Assembly: GCF_031755915.1 (NCBI RefSeq)
Contig: NC_083388.1
Coordinates: forward strand, 10,043,001 to 10,107,000
DNA length: 64,000 nucleotides
Direction of reading: 5' to 3'
Source: Ziziphus jujuba
Lineage: Eukaryota; Streptophyta; Magnoliopsida; Rosales; Rhamnaceae
In this document: positions 1-12,137 of the stretch, piece after piece
How positions within the stretch are numbered: the first letter of the stretch is position 1
How the letters are laid out: each line of letters starts with the position of its first letter
Position numbers and translations under genes: made by a program
Notes under the pieces: model-generated
Databases searched by the model: none
Seen by the model: only the letters and a program-made list of their open reading frames with translations
Told to the model about the DNA's origin: nothing

Positions 1-2250
1 CAAGGGATTAAATAATTTAACAACAACAATTAAATGAATACATACCCCAAATATATAATAAAAATATAATAAATTATAATAAATAAATTTTGAACACCTT
101 TGGGGTTTAAACCATTATTTGCAAATACACCGACAATTACACCTGACGCACCACACCATATACCGGTGATGCCCTCCGATACCCAGCGTCCCGAGCACCG
201 ACTGGCGGGAGGTTAAAGAGAGAAACCTGCAGTGGTCACTTCGGCGTCCCGACAGTACCGACTGCTAAAAACCATCACCCGGCCAAGGAGGGGGGCGGCT
301 GTGCACAACAATAACCTTGCCTGCCCACGGTCCAATGGCAACTCACGGGTGAAGTAATAACCGCACGCTAAACCACATAATAACCGCGTGCTAAACCACG
401 TGTCCATACACCATACACCAGAACACCAATACTGTATGAGTGCGTCTAAAAATAAACAATAATAACCAACCGTACCGTTTTTCCAAAAACCACCGTGGGA
501 AGTATACCAAAATTTCACAAAACACCATCCCACATATTTTATCCAATAACCCGGTACGAAACAGCGATAATCAACAAACCACAATTTTCCTCGAAATACG
601 AGATGCAACCATAAAAATACCGCGGGCATAATTTATAAAATATAACCAAATATTTTCGTAAAATATTTAACCCAATTATGCCCGGAAAATCAAATTTAAA
701 ACCACGTACAAATACCACCAAAATTCACTTTGCTCATGCATAATAAATTAAACAACAATATAATTCATAATTAAATCACCATAAAATAATAATCGGGAAT
801 TTCTTAATGATCCCAAAATTTCCATTTATTACCAATGGTAAATATATATATAAAATAATATTTTTTTCCCGATTATATTTAAAATACACCACATGAGCAC
901 AATTTTACAGATACCAAATTAATACCACATAAATACAATTAATTACCCCGAAAATATTTTTAAAGGTGGGTCACTCACCTGGAGCACGCAATTAACCTAC
1001 GATCCATCACGGGATCAATTTCACGACTCACCGGTGCTCCTAGAACAAAATTCATAGACAGTCAAATAAATTAATATTTTAATACCCGGTACCCGGGGGC
1101 TTAAACACAAACTTTAACCAAAATGGTCGAATGATATACCGAATCGAAGCTCGTGGGACGAGGATCACCAATCCGGTCTCCGTCGACCCCAATTCCGCCG
1201 GAGGTGGCCAGAATTTGGTCGGAAAGTTTCGGCCGGTGTTCACTTCCCCATATCTCGCAAACCGCTTCGAATTTCTGGGATTGGAGGCCATTTTTGGATT
1301 CAGAGGACCCAAAATAGGGGGATAGGAGGCTCAATTGGGAGTGGGCTGGCCGGAAAACACAAGAAAAGAGGAGAGAGAAAATCCGGCGGCTTCTCCGGCC
1401 CGATCGGCGCGCGTCCGGCGGCGGCTGGCCGTGAAACTTGGCGGCCGAGCTCGCCTCCTCCTTCCGCACGTCACTGGCCGGCGCGTGTACTGTGTAGGTG
1501 GCCGGAATTCAAAAACACGGGAGAGAGAGAGGGACGGCCGGAGGGAAGAAAAATAACTGTTGCGTGCTTGGTGTTTCGGGGAAGAAGAAAGGAAAAAAGA
1601 AAAAAAGAAAAAGAAAAAGAAAAAGAAAGAAGTGATGGTGTTTTCCCACGTGGGGAAAAGAAAAGTAAAAGAAAAAGAAAAAGGAAAAGAAAAAGAAATA
1701 ATTAAATAATATTAATAATAATATTATTATTCAAAAATAATAAAATAATTTGATTTTTCACATGGTTGACATGTGGCATTTCACCATGGTGACACATGGC
1801 CACCTTCATTGAGTCACACGTGGCACCTCGTTATGCGTGTAAAAATAATATTAAAATAATACAGTATTTGAAAAACCTTACAGGTCCATAACTTTCAAAC
1901 CACATGTCCAAATCGGACGTGCCGCTAGTCTACGGACTCGTATCGACGAGCACTTCACAACCATACATGAGTCAAAGCTCAACCTTGCATGAATAAAAAG
2001 TCAACTCCGGCACCCCTTGGACAGTTTGGACCTCAACTTGTTTTACTCAAAACTTTCAAACCGTAGCTCCGTTTTCAACGTGCTACCAGTCTACGAACTC
2101 GTGCCAACGTGTACTTCGTAACGGTACCTCAGTCAACCCAGAATTCCAACCGGATCAAAAAGTCAACTTTTGACCTCTTGGTCAACGGTCAACAGTCAAC
2201 CTCGGTCAACGTGCGAAAATTTCCGACATGGTTCGGGACGGGGTGTTACA
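1..2250 (-). mobile_element. LTR of a long-LTR retrotransposon, minus orientation, 3' part beyond the window
   Basis: Read on the minus strand the element starts at 2250 with TGTAACACCCCGTCCCGAAC, almost the same start as the LTR at 2458. Such TGTAACACCCC starts are common in long plant Ty3/gypsy LTRs. Homology to the other copy in opposite orientation is clear at several places: the block about 963-1100 pairs with about 3785-3945, and the GC-rich block about 150-440 pairs with about 4480-4800. The copies are clearly diverged, so they are not two LTRs of one recent insertion. Positions 1-140 no longer align well, and the 3' end lies left of the window. It holds a purine-rich stretch at about 1560-1720. 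Whether it is a solo LTR or one end of a full element cannot be told here. ORFs inside it are spurious. Confidence 0.8.
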
Positions 2251-2457
2251 ATTTCCACCCATCTCGAATGACTACCTTCAGAGACAACAGTAAATGCCCC
2301 CGACTCCGCTCGTAGCAACAAACCATAGAGGTCCCCATTGGTGAGCTAGTTGTGGGAAGTGGGGTGTATGCACGAATCTCTGCCATGCCCGATACAACCG
2401 CAGTTATAGCACAATTCATCGAGCCACTCATAACAGATATGAATCCATGCCTGCCGC
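2251..2457 (-). pseudogene. LINE ORF1-like fragment: CCHC zinc knuckle after DUF4283
   Basis: Read on the minus strand from 2457 the frame gives WIHICYEWLDELCYNCG, then CIGHGRDSC. This is the CX2CX4HX4C zinc knuckle that follows DUF4283 in plant LINE ORF1-type proteins. Further on, YGLLLRAESGA matches the FGPWLRA-like segment usual after the knuckle. One in-frame TAG lies about ten residues after the knuckle. The fragment continues the interrupted frame at 5485-6062 and is bounded on both sides by LTR ends (2250 and 2458). Its C-terminal remainder would lie left of the window. Nucleic-acid binding is the known family role; this copy cannot be functional. Confidence 0.8.
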
Positions 2458-5400
2458 TGTAACACCCCGTCCCGAATCGCACCGGAATCCGTGCACGTTG
2501 ACCGAGGTTGACCGTTGACCGTTGACCGAAGGGGTCAAAAGTTGACTTTTTGACTCGGTGGGAATTTCGAGTTGACCAGGGTACCGTGGCGAAGTGCACG
2601 ATGCCACGAGTTCGTAGACTGGTAGCACGTCGAAAACGGAGCTACGGTTTGAAAGTTATGGATGAAACAAGTTGCGGTCCAAACTGTCCAAGGGGTGCCG
2701 GAGTTGACTTTTTGTTTATGGGGAATTGAGCTTTGACTCATGCATGGTTGTGAAGTGCTCGTCGATACGAGTTCACAGACTAGCGGCACGTTCAAAACGG
2801 ACATCCGGTTAAAAAGTTATGGACGTTTGAAGTTTATCGGATACTGTATTATTTTAATGTTTTTGGGTCGTGAACAGTGAAATGCCACGTGTCAGCTTCT
2901 GAGTGGTCCACGTGGCATGAACAGTGTCACGCAGGGTTTTAATTTTGAAAAAAACTCTCGGGGAAGAGAGAGAAAGAGAAAGAAGAGAGAGAAAGAGAGA
3001 GAGGAGAGAGAAAGAGAGAGAGAGAGAGCCACCGCCGGCCACCGGATTTTGCCACTGTTCCGGCCGAGTTACTGTACACACGCCGGACAGAAAGCTTGCC
3101 CACCTCATTTCCGGCAAAACCTCCAAATTTCACAGCGAACGGCCTCCGGACGCGCCCGGATCGGACGTCCGAAGTTTGGCGGCGATTTTTCCCCCTCCAC
3201 CGCCGGCCACCGCGAATCGGCACTATTCCGGCCGATAAACAGTACACGCGCCATACACCCAGCATCCTCTCCTCAAGTCCGGCCTACCCACCAAAAATCA
3301 CGGCCATCGGACCACCGACGCGCCGGGATCGGAGCGTTTTCCGGCGAGGGGTCGAAAATCTTCAAACGGTGATTTCTCCGCCGTCCGACCTCCGTTTTGC
3401 TCACCGTCGGTCCCGTTGGATTGCTCTCCTCACGATCTACAAATCTGCAAAATTTCACAGCAAACGGCCACCGTCGGAAATTACTGTTCCGGCGACGGTT
3501 GCCGGTGACGTGGCGGCCCGCCGGAAATTACTGTTCCGGCGAGTACCCGAAAATTCCGGCCAGCTCCAGTCCGCAGTGTTCGACCTCCTGAACCCAAATC
3601 CGACTTCCGTTTCCACCAATTCGCGACGGTTTGGGAGAATTGCGGAGCCGAAACCCAAAAAGCTTCCCGATAAAATTCAAACCCCGTCGGGTACGATCAT
3701 CGGAAATTAAGACCGGATCTGTGATTAGCATCACTCGAGCTTCGATTCGGTATATGATTCGTAAATTTTAGTTATCGTTGTGTTTTGACCCCCCGGGTAC
3801 CGGGTATTATTTACCCGAATAAAATATTAATTTATTTGACTGTCTGTGAATTTTGTTCTAGGAGCACCGGTGAGTCGTAGAATTGATCCCGTAGTGGATC
3901 ATGGGTTAATTGCGTGCTCCAGGTGAGTGACCCACCTTCAAATTAATTTTGGGGAATTTAATTGATGAATATATTATGTGTGAATTTAATATTTGGAATT
4001 TAATATCTATGTGCCAAATATTTATTGGATTTATTGTAGAATTATTTATGAATTTATTGGATTTAAGAAAATGCGAATTCTACAAATTTATGCCATGTGG
4101 AATTATTTTATGGTTTTGAGGATTTTGAAATTGGTGTGGTTTTAATGGTAAATTGGGCATGATTTGATTTTCAAATATTTCAAAGAAAATATTTGGTTAT
4201 ATTGGTGATTTCAATTTTTATAAAATATGCCCATGGAATATTATGAGATTTGATTATGATATTTCGAGAAATTATTTATGCTATTGGGAAAATGTGGATA
4301 TTTGAATTGATGGATTTGGAAGTTGGTGGATTTGAAAATCATGGAATTTATGGTATGGATTATAAGGAAATTGTGGAGAATTTCCCGGTTCAAGCGGATG
4401 GATTATGCCCGCTATGCTTATGAAAAATGTGAAATTTGTTTTATGATTTAAATTTATGGATTTTATAATTTTTAGATGCACCGTGCACGTACTGGTGTTC
4501 TGATTATGTGATATGGTATATGTGATATGGTTAGTGTGCACACGGTTGTGATTAGCGCGCAGGTGGGTGTGATTAGCGCGCAGGTGATGTGATTAGCGCG
4601 CAGGTGGGTGTGAGTAGCGCGCGGTTGATATTATGAGGGTGTCCTGTGGATGCCATCGGAGAGGGCGGCCACCCCCCTTTGGCCGGGACACCAGGTTAGC
4701 AGCGGCGCTGTGGGACGCCACGCGACCGTATGCCGGTTTCTCTCTATAACCTCCTGTCTGGCGGTACCTTGGGACGCTGGGTACTGTTGGCGCCACTGGT
4801 ATATAGTGGGTGCATCAAATGATTTTCAGAACTGTGTTTTAAAAATAAAATGTTTGGAAACTGAATTGGAATTAAAAATATAATTGTTACCGCTTCTGGT
4901 ATTTAATTGATGTCTTGGTTTTTGGGAAATATGGATAAAGGGTTTTGTGAAATTGTTTTAAAAGGGGAACCTTTCCAACTGAGAGAATTGTAAGGGTTTT
5001 GAGAGAAAATATTATTTCCAAATAATTATTATTTATACTTATTACTGTGATATTATATGGTATAGTAGTAGGGTCGCTCACTGAGATGATTAGCATCTCA
5101 CACTCTTAAATTCCGTTCCTCTAGGTACCAGGTTGTCGGTGTTCACTCGGAGCGGACTTGATCTTCCTCGCTGTTTTAGTTCGGCAGTACCCTGTTATTC
5201 TTTTATTGCAGTTGTAATATTTATTTCACTCTTGTTGTATTTATTTTGCACTGGATTACTGTATTTATTTTTTTTAAGTGCTGCAATTTGTGGAATCGAT
5301 TTGTAGTACTGTGGGAGGAATAAGGGGATAATTTTAGAAGTGTGTTTTCAGTGCAGGTAAATTGTGGTAAGTAAATCCCTTAGGGGAGGCTCTGTCGGAT

Positions 5401-5484
5401 TTTCCGTTGGAGGGTTCGGTAGGGTTTCCCTGGGATCAGGGCTGTCTAGGGTTCCGGGGAAGGAATTCTGGACGGGTCCTGACA
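2458..5484 (+). mobile_element. Complete 3.03-kb LTR (probable solo LTR), plus orientation
   Basis: The LTR begins TGTAACACCCCGTCCCGAAT at 2458 and ends GGACGGGTCCTGACA at 5484, so it has the TG...CA ends of an LTR. The flanking 5-mers are GCCGC (2453-2457) and GCCCC (5485-5489), a 5-bp target duplication with one mismatch, next to a run of about 16 C. The interrupted LINE frame resumes on both sides, which fixes the ends independently. No primer-binding site, polypurine tract or gag-pol frame follows, so a solo LTR left by LTR-LTR recombination is the simplest reading. It contains a GA-rich tract at about 2948-3030, a CpG-rich stretch (about 3030-3700) and a GCGCGC-containing tandem repeat. 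Length and TGTAACACCCC start fit a Ty3/gypsy LTR; the lineage is not determined. Confidence 0.85.
4547..4625 (+). repeat. About four tandem units of GTGATTAGCGCGCAGGTG inside the LTR
   Basis: Units of about 20-22 bp, GTGATTAGCGCGCAGGTG and close variants, follow one another. The minus-strand LTR has only about two related units, near 350-400 on the window, so the array expanded in this copy or shrank in the other. Confidence 0.75.
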
Positions 5485-6062
5485 GCCCCCCCCCCCCCCC
5501 CTGGCCCAACGGTCGCAAACCTTTGGAAAAATCCAGCTGATAAAGATTTCTGATTATGCACTTCAACTTTTATCCTCATGTATTTAGCACCTATGATATG
5601 AGTGCAGGAAGAGGTTTCGCTCTGCAGCACCTTTGGAAAGAGGGAACATACTTGGATTGCATTTTCTCGGATCAGGTACTGAAACGGCAAACCACGAACT
5701 TGGACCCAAAAAGAAGAAAAATTAAAATCAATGTCCTGTAATGTGCTCTCACGTGCCCATTCTCGCAGGAGGAGATGAGAACCATTGACTGACCATGGTT
5801 GTTTTACCTAGACCCTGTTACGATCGGCACTCGACTTGAATGAGAACAAAAAAATGTTCCTACTTAATTGTTCCACACCAAGAGTTTCCTGGGTAAACCA
5901 CACTTGCCTAGTAATCATTCGCACCTTGTTTCTGCAAATACTTTTTGCTGAGATGACTTTCCCAACTAAGCAGCATTGAGAGATCGTTATGTCCTGCTGT
6001 TCATCAACTACCAGGTGAAGTTCTGGAACTCCAGATATCCTCACCTGGGTATTGTCCTCCAT
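5485..6062 (-). pseudogene. LINE ORF1-like DUF4283 pseudogene, N-terminal part, split by LTR
   Basis: From an ATG at 6062 the minus strand encodes a DUF4283 domain: CLVGKVISAKSI near residue 31, an RQVW motif, then NIFLFSFKSSADRNRV. A TAG stop follows at about 5808. The same frame continues with PWSVNGSHLLLREW, WVQVRGLPFQYL, SETSSCTHIIGAKYMRI and SLSAGFFQR, all typical of these plant retroelement proteins, until the LTR at 5484. The knuckle that should come next lies beyond the LTR at 2251-2457. The copy is therefore broken by one nonsense change and one 3-kb insertion. No reverse transcriptase is seen here. The source could be a LINE or a DUF4283 gene derived from one. Confidence 0.82.
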
Positions 6063-6269
6063 GGAGGAATCGCTAGGCCCAGACGAAGCCAGTCAATAAC
6101 TGCCACCAATGGATGGGAGTCGTACACATGGTACATGTCACAAGCGAACGGGAACAAAACGGGTTGAATTTTTCATCATGGAAATTCCTTAATCTTGATG
6201 AAACTCTCTACTTGTGTCTCATAGAAGGGCATGACAAAAGCAAAGCTAATTACTAGTTATATACATGTT

Positions 6270-6885
6270 GTGTTTGGTATTGATTTTAGAGCTCCTAAAC
6301 TAAAGCTATTTTTAAATGTTTGGTAAAATTTAAAAATTTTGATTTTATAAGAATTTATATTCATTGATAATTGTTTTTTAGAAGTAATAAATAATTAGCT
6401 TTTAAGGTTTTGATCTTAGATTCTTTAATTATTTATAATTAAAAAATCAATTTTAATCCTTATTTACAAAATAATATTATATTTGTCCTAGATTTATTAA
6501 TATTTTACTAAACAACCTTACGATAAACATTTTTATTCTTTATTTATTTATTTTTCCCATTTAGTATAGTTTTTGATTTATTTTGGATCAACACTTACTA
6601 TAGTTGTAATAAAAAAAATTGTGTTAAATATTTTAGTAATATATGTTATAATAATAATAATAATATAAAATTACAAGTAAAGAGATGATATTAAATCACG
6701 TACGTTTAGTTATTATATGTCATAACAATAATTAAACACTATTATTTATTAAACACTCTAGTACTAATTTTGAATCATATAACAATTATAAAATAATAAT
6801 TTATCAAACACCTTATCTATTATTTCTGTAGCATAGCTAAAATTATTTTTCTTAAAGTCTATAGTAATACCAAACTAAGCCTAAT
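6270..6885. mobile_element. Decayed non-autonomous DNA element with imperfect terminal inverted repeats
   Basis: The left end reads GTTTGGTATTGATTTTAGAG and the right end, reverse-complemented, GTTTGGTATTACTATAGACT. Both arms then carry AGCTAT and GTTTGRTAAA words. The interior is AT-rich and has no ORF. I found no convincing target-site duplication. This resembles widespread plant MITE-like repeats with GTTTGGTATT ends. Confidence 0.45.
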
Positions 6886-8776
6886 TTAACATGGCTAGGT
6901 TTTAGTTTATGTATTTATATATTTTTATATTTAATTTTGTGTAATTGATTTATGTCAAGTGTTAACTAATGAAAATTATAATTTATTAAATATTTTAAAT
7001 AACTATAGATTTGAAAGAAAAAAACCAAAAAAAAAAAAAAACAACCTAGTTTTGAAGTTAGTGTTTAATTTTTTTCCCTTTAACTTTATAGTAATTTATT
7101 CTTAAAAAAAATTTATAATAGTTATGTCTTATAAACTTTATTATTATTAACAAATATTTAATATAAAAAAATATACATAATTAAGCGAAATCACCAGTTT
7201 TCCATGCATATAGATTTTTAGGTGTCAAAAATCAAATCCAATTTAAATTATACCAATTAAAGATTGATTCATTGGCGTGGGTATCATTTATGTTCATAAC
7301 GCTTTACATTTTTCCTTGATAGATAAATTATAGAAACAAATAATAAATGAATGTCCTTGAAATTAAACCACAAAAAATTAATTAATATTTCAATACTTTT
7401 GGAATATGTGATCCGACCACTGACAGGCATTAAAGGTGCGATCAGATACTCCCGGCATACCGTAGTTCTTTTATTTATTTTTCGGAGATTGAAATGGGTT
7501 TATGTTGTCAATAGACCAAACCAGGTTTGATTTGTCTTCAGGTGGTTTTGATTTTTCCCTTCGGCTTTTTTTGAGAATGCCCCCATATTTAATTTCTTCG
7601 TCATCATCATTGACCGGTTGAACCGGGTATATACATCTTGATCAACTACTTTTACCATTTTTCGTAATTGATACCCACTAAAGTGCCTAAACGTAACGTA
7701 TATTCACCAAGTTGAAACTTTGGAACTTTAGTATTGTTGTATTATTTTCCAACCCAAAGGCGAAGTTTGTGCATCATTTTCAAATTCATTATAGACAAAC
7801 AGATAATTTTTATGGAGATAATTCTTTATGTAAAATCATTATTTTTTTAGACAATCATCTTAAATTTAAAATAATAATAATATTAATAATAATAAAAAAT
7901 ATTATAGCTTTGGATCCACGCCCATATGTGTGAATGATTTTGGGCTTTTAATTTTGTTACAGGTTAGTTGGAAAAAATGAGGATTTTAATTAAATAAAAT
8001 AAAAGAATAATTTTGAATGTGGGGGTTGAGAGTTTTGTGGATTTACATCTCTATGTTTGAGAAGTGGCTGTTTTCACGTTCTTTCAACATTCCTTTCAGT
8101 AGATTTTTCAGAGAAAAAGAAAAACATAGAGAAAAAAGGTTTTTAAGAAATAGATGAAAAGCAGAGAGAAAATCAATGACAGTAATAAAGTGAAGGTATG
8201 CAAAACTTCGAAGGAAAGGTTTTGAAGATGCCGTGTTCAAGATCTTACAGCCGTTGTATCTTGTGAGACATTCATCATAAAGCTCCTGCACCGGTAGGCG
8301 TAAAATGTCTTAAGAATATTGTAGTATCACACAGACCTCGATCAACCTTTTAAAAAATAGATCAATTCAAAAAAATACAAATTCTAAATTATCTGAATAT
8401 TTATGTAATTTTATTTTATATTGTTTTGTTCTATTCACATGTATTTACATATATATACATATATTTTTTCCCAACAAAAAACAAATAGAGAACTCTACAA
8501 AATAGTAAATATTTTCCGCTTACAACTTCAAATTGTTCATGTATCACTCCTAAGACAATGGACCAACCGAAATGGGTTAGGCAAATTTTATAATGCAAAT
8601 TTGATATTAATTTATACTTCACTTCACGATATTTGCCATGAAAGCACATCATGTGGTATATCGGTATTTCCAATAAAACACATGAATTTAATTAACTCTG
8701 AAATGAAAATTAGCCACCAACTTGTTGCGTAATGTTATTATTGGTTGGCAACTGGCTTTGGCATACATGAAATAAT
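6886..8776. other. AT-rich intergenic stretch, no gene recognised
   Basis: There are only short ORFs with no recognisable domain, plus poly-A/T runs. A small patch at about 7434-7462 (GGTGCGATCAGATACTCC) superficially resembles rRNA-gene words but is too short to call. Confidence 0.6.
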
Positions 8777-9326
8777 ATGACCTATAAGCAAGGAAGAAAA
8801 TGTCTAGGAAATTATCGAGATGTCACTGATAATATTAGGTATTACCAGGGAAGCAAAAATCGTCGAGACGGTGGAAATGTCAGCGACAGTTTCCGTTGTC
8901 GACCCCGTCCGACACCGACAGGGGGGGGGGGAGAAGTTTCTTGCATGCGTGTCGTCAATTTGTCGCCGGAATCGATGGAAGTCGACGGAATCGTCCATTG
9001 TCGGTGAAGATTTCGGGTTTTGGGTGGATAAGATGGAAAGATCGGCCGATTGTCGACAGGAAAAGGTGGAAATTTCTGGGATATGTCGGCCGGACTGGTT
9101 GGGTGTGTTTGTGTTGATTTGTGTGTGTGTTTGGTTTGTGGTAATCAGTCGGAGAAAAACTGAAGGGGGAAAAGATGGGGATACACAGAGAGAAGAGAAG
9201 AGAAGAGAAGAGAAAAGAGAGGGCCGAAATTGGAAATTTTGGTTTTTTTTGTTTTTGGTTGTTAACTGATCTGGCACAGAAGAGAGGGAGGAACAAGACG
9301 AAGGGAAGAGAGGAAGAAGAAGAAAG

Positions 9327-9436
9327 GATAAGAAAGAAATCTTTCTTCCACGTGGGGGAAGGGAAAGAGAAAGAAGAAAAGAAAAAAAGATAAGAAAGAA
9401 ATCTTTCTTTCACGTGGGGGAAGGAAAGAGAAAGAA
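9327..9436 (+). repeat. Two tandem units of about 48 bp containing a CACGTG core
   Basis: Units at 9327-9375 and 9389-9436 share GATAAGAAAGAAATCTTTCT followed by a YCACGTGGGGGAAGG word and GAAAGAGAAAGAA. CACGTG is the G-box hexamer. A similar CCCACGTGGGGAAAAG word lies in the LTR at about 1645. Confidence 0.8.
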
Positions 9437-9886
9437 TAAAATAAAAAAATAAATAAAAATCTATGTGATGGTGATTTGTCATGGTGGTATAAAAAAGTGA
9501 GAAGCAACTAATTCAATTATATTCTTAGCTTTTACCTCATCTAATTCATGTTATTGCTTTTAGTTATCATTTTTAATATGCTTGATTTTTACTATGATAA
9601 TATTTTAATATATATTTTTTTATTTTTTTATTTTAGTGTTTAATTTAATTTAATTTATTTTTTTAATAAATTTAATTTTATCTATTTAAAAATAAATAAA
9701 TAATATTGTTAATTTTTTTTGTTATATAATATATAAGATTTTAGTATATATATTTAATTGGATGAGTATTTTATTATATTTTATTATTATTGTACTCTAA
9801 TTATTGAATTTTTATATTATTTTATTATATTAATTATTTTATATCTCAAAATTTGTATTTTAAATTAAAAATTTACAGTTTCCATA

Positions 9887-9985
9887 ATCTTATCGATATT
9901 TCCATCGATATCGATATTTCCATTGATATTTCTGTAAATTCATACTTTCGATATTTTCATCGACATCGATATTTTCTTCACTGGG
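9887..9985 (+). repeat. Degenerate short tandem repeat of TCGATATTTCCA words
   Basis: Repeated TCGATATTTCCATCGATATC-type units, about 10-12 bp and rich in ATCGAT, fill about 100 bp. The surrounding sequence is transposon-like. No gene is present. Confidence 0.6.
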
Positions 9986-10370
9986 TATTACCAACCATCG
10001 ACACCGATAGAAGAGGAAAAAAATGTCCGTCAGTGGTGTCGTGTAAAAGTCATCAGTGCAGCATATCGCTGTTGTCGAAAGAAGTCGGCCAAAATTTAGA
10101 AAACCAATAGAAAATCAGTGAAATCCAATGAAAATTAAAAGAAATCCAATGAAATCTGGAGTGACTCCGATGAGTGAAATCGGTGAGTTCACTAGCAGGA
10201 GGTTAAGGGGACAAAAGAAAATGAGATACGGTAAAAAAGAAGGGTGTGAGAGGTTGAGAGAGAAACGAAAAAGAAGAGGGGAAAAAACCCAAAAAAGAAA
10301 AAAGATCTGGGAAGAAAAGAAAGAACGTAGAAGGAGAAGAAGGGGATAATAATAATAATAGAACAATCAA

Positions 10371-12137
10371 ATCAAACCTATCTTTTGTCTATTCTGTGAT
10401 AAAATAAAATAATTATTAATAGTATATTTAATTTAATTTTTATTTACTTTTATAATATATTATTTTATTGATATAATATATTCTAAAACTTTGTGACACA
10501 TATTAATACTTTTGTTAAATTTTTTAATCATACTCAATTACTTTTTTATTCTATCTCAGTTAAATTTAATAGAAATTAATTAAAAATAATGGATATTTTA
10601 AATTGTTTCAAATTATATGATATTTTTTAAAATATAAGAGTCTATATAATATTAAATTTTTGTTTTAATATGCTAATATATTGTATTTAAAATTTTAAAT
10701 AAAATTTATTGCAGAAGAATTTTAAATAAATATTATATTATCCAAATATCAATATTTTTTATATCATTTTTCATTTAAACTTTAAATATGCTCTTGATTG
10801 ATGATAAAAATTATTTGAATGTTGGTATAAAAAATACTGTATTTTTTTATTTATAATAATTTTTAATATCTATAAATTATTTTATTATTATTATATTTTT
10901 ATATTATTTTATTATATTAATTATTTTATATAAAAAAAATCTATATTCTAAATAAAATATTTATAATTTTTTTGATATTTTCGTTCATATTTTTATAAAA
11001 TTATACATTTAATATCTCCCTATTAGTGTATCCATGTCGCATCGGATAGCATCATGTCGAATCCTCTGTCCCCTTTCCCTATCCCTGTATCTGTCCCATC
11101 GTTAAATTCTGAACACATCATTTAAAATTTTTTTAAAGGTTGTAGCCTCTTTCCTTCGGTTAACTTCTTCCGTTTTCTACCAAAATTTCAATTTTCTTTT
11201 TCTTTTTCTTTTGACTTATCAGATCCTATTGTTCAGTATGCGCGCCGCTGCTGCTCTAGCCATACCCCTCATCTAGATGAGAAAAAATTATGTTCTTCTA
11301 TCTTTTATTCAATTGTAGCGTCATGATGCTTGTTACTTAAAGAGTTAACTATATTTTGTACACTAAAAAATTCAAACTAAATTTCTAGAGGCTCAATTGA
11401 ACCAGAAGAAAAGAAACTGCTACAATTACAAAAGCCATTCACTTTTAAATGATAAGATCAACCAAGAACTTCGCTTTCGCATTTATCTTTGCATTTAATA
11501 TCTTCATTTTGTGGAAATATCAATGGGGAGCATCAAAGACAGTCATCATCTTTGCTCATCACCACAACTTTAATCGGCATCAAACACATGGCCGGAAGCA
11601 ACCTCATCCATTGCAGTGGATGAGCGAAGAAAAACATATTCATGGACGGCAAACCAAAAAAGTAATGCCATGTGTCATCAATTGGTTGGGTTGGACAGAC
11701 AAAAACGGTAGGGAAAAGAAAGCAGAGGATCTTTATCCAAAAAATTATAATAGGTTAACAAATAAATTCGTGTACCATACTCCCTTATATATTTAGTTTT
11801 ATAGTTTAAAGCTTTCTTACGGACGTCTGAAGTTGCCTCCATAGTAATAGACTAATAGTCATCATGCTGCAATATAAAAGGACAACGTTTATAAGCAATT
11901 TAATACATAACCGATGTATTTTGTGTAGTTTTTACTCATATATTAGGGAAAAAAAGAAAGGAAAAAAAAAAGACTCAAAAACTGAACAAAATAAAATAAA
12001 ATTATCTAGGTTTATATAAAAATAATAATTTAATTTTGAAGTGTTAATAAGGATAAATATATGTTTAACGACAAATAAATATTGGGAAGAAAGGAGAATA
12101 AAAGTGGTTGATTCAACCAACAACCAAGCAGAGAAGT
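10371..12137. other. AT-rich intergenic stretch, no supported gene
   Basis: A 115-codon ORF on the plus strand (11449-11796) has no domain, no convincing promoter and no codon pattern I recognise, so it is not called. The remainder is A/T tracts. Confidence 0.5.

Larger units (their letters stand above)
8777..10370. repeat. Degenerate LTR-like repeat region, GA-rich and TCGA-rich
   Basis: Two similar blocks (about 8780-9490 and 9850-10370) each combine GGTATTACCA, GTCGACACCGA-type words, a polypurine (GAGAA)n stretch and an AT-rich tail. A TATA-like GGTATAAAAAAG lies at about 9486. An 11-G run sits at 8921-8931. Long ORFs on both strands simply reflect the purine and pyrimidine tracts. The composition resembles decayed LTR or U3 sequence, but no ends or coding domain were identified. 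Confidence 0.4.

Noticed and set aside
2917..3710. Arg/Pro-rich ORFs in the LTR
   Set aside because: They follow from the GC-rich LTR sequence; overlapping frames on both strands are open and none resembles gag or pol.
7421..7470. rRNA-like words (GGTGCGATCA and CGATCAGATAC)
   Set aside because: The match to 5S or 18S rRNA words is only about 10-11 bases, with no continuing homology on either side.
8955..9507. Long overlapping ORFs on the minus strand rich in Phe, Ser and Leu
   Set aside because: They are translations of a GA-rich purine tract; the composition alone removes stops.
11449..11796. 115-codon plus-strand ORF
   Set aside because: No domain, no promoter signal, no homology I recognise; expected by chance in a window of this size.
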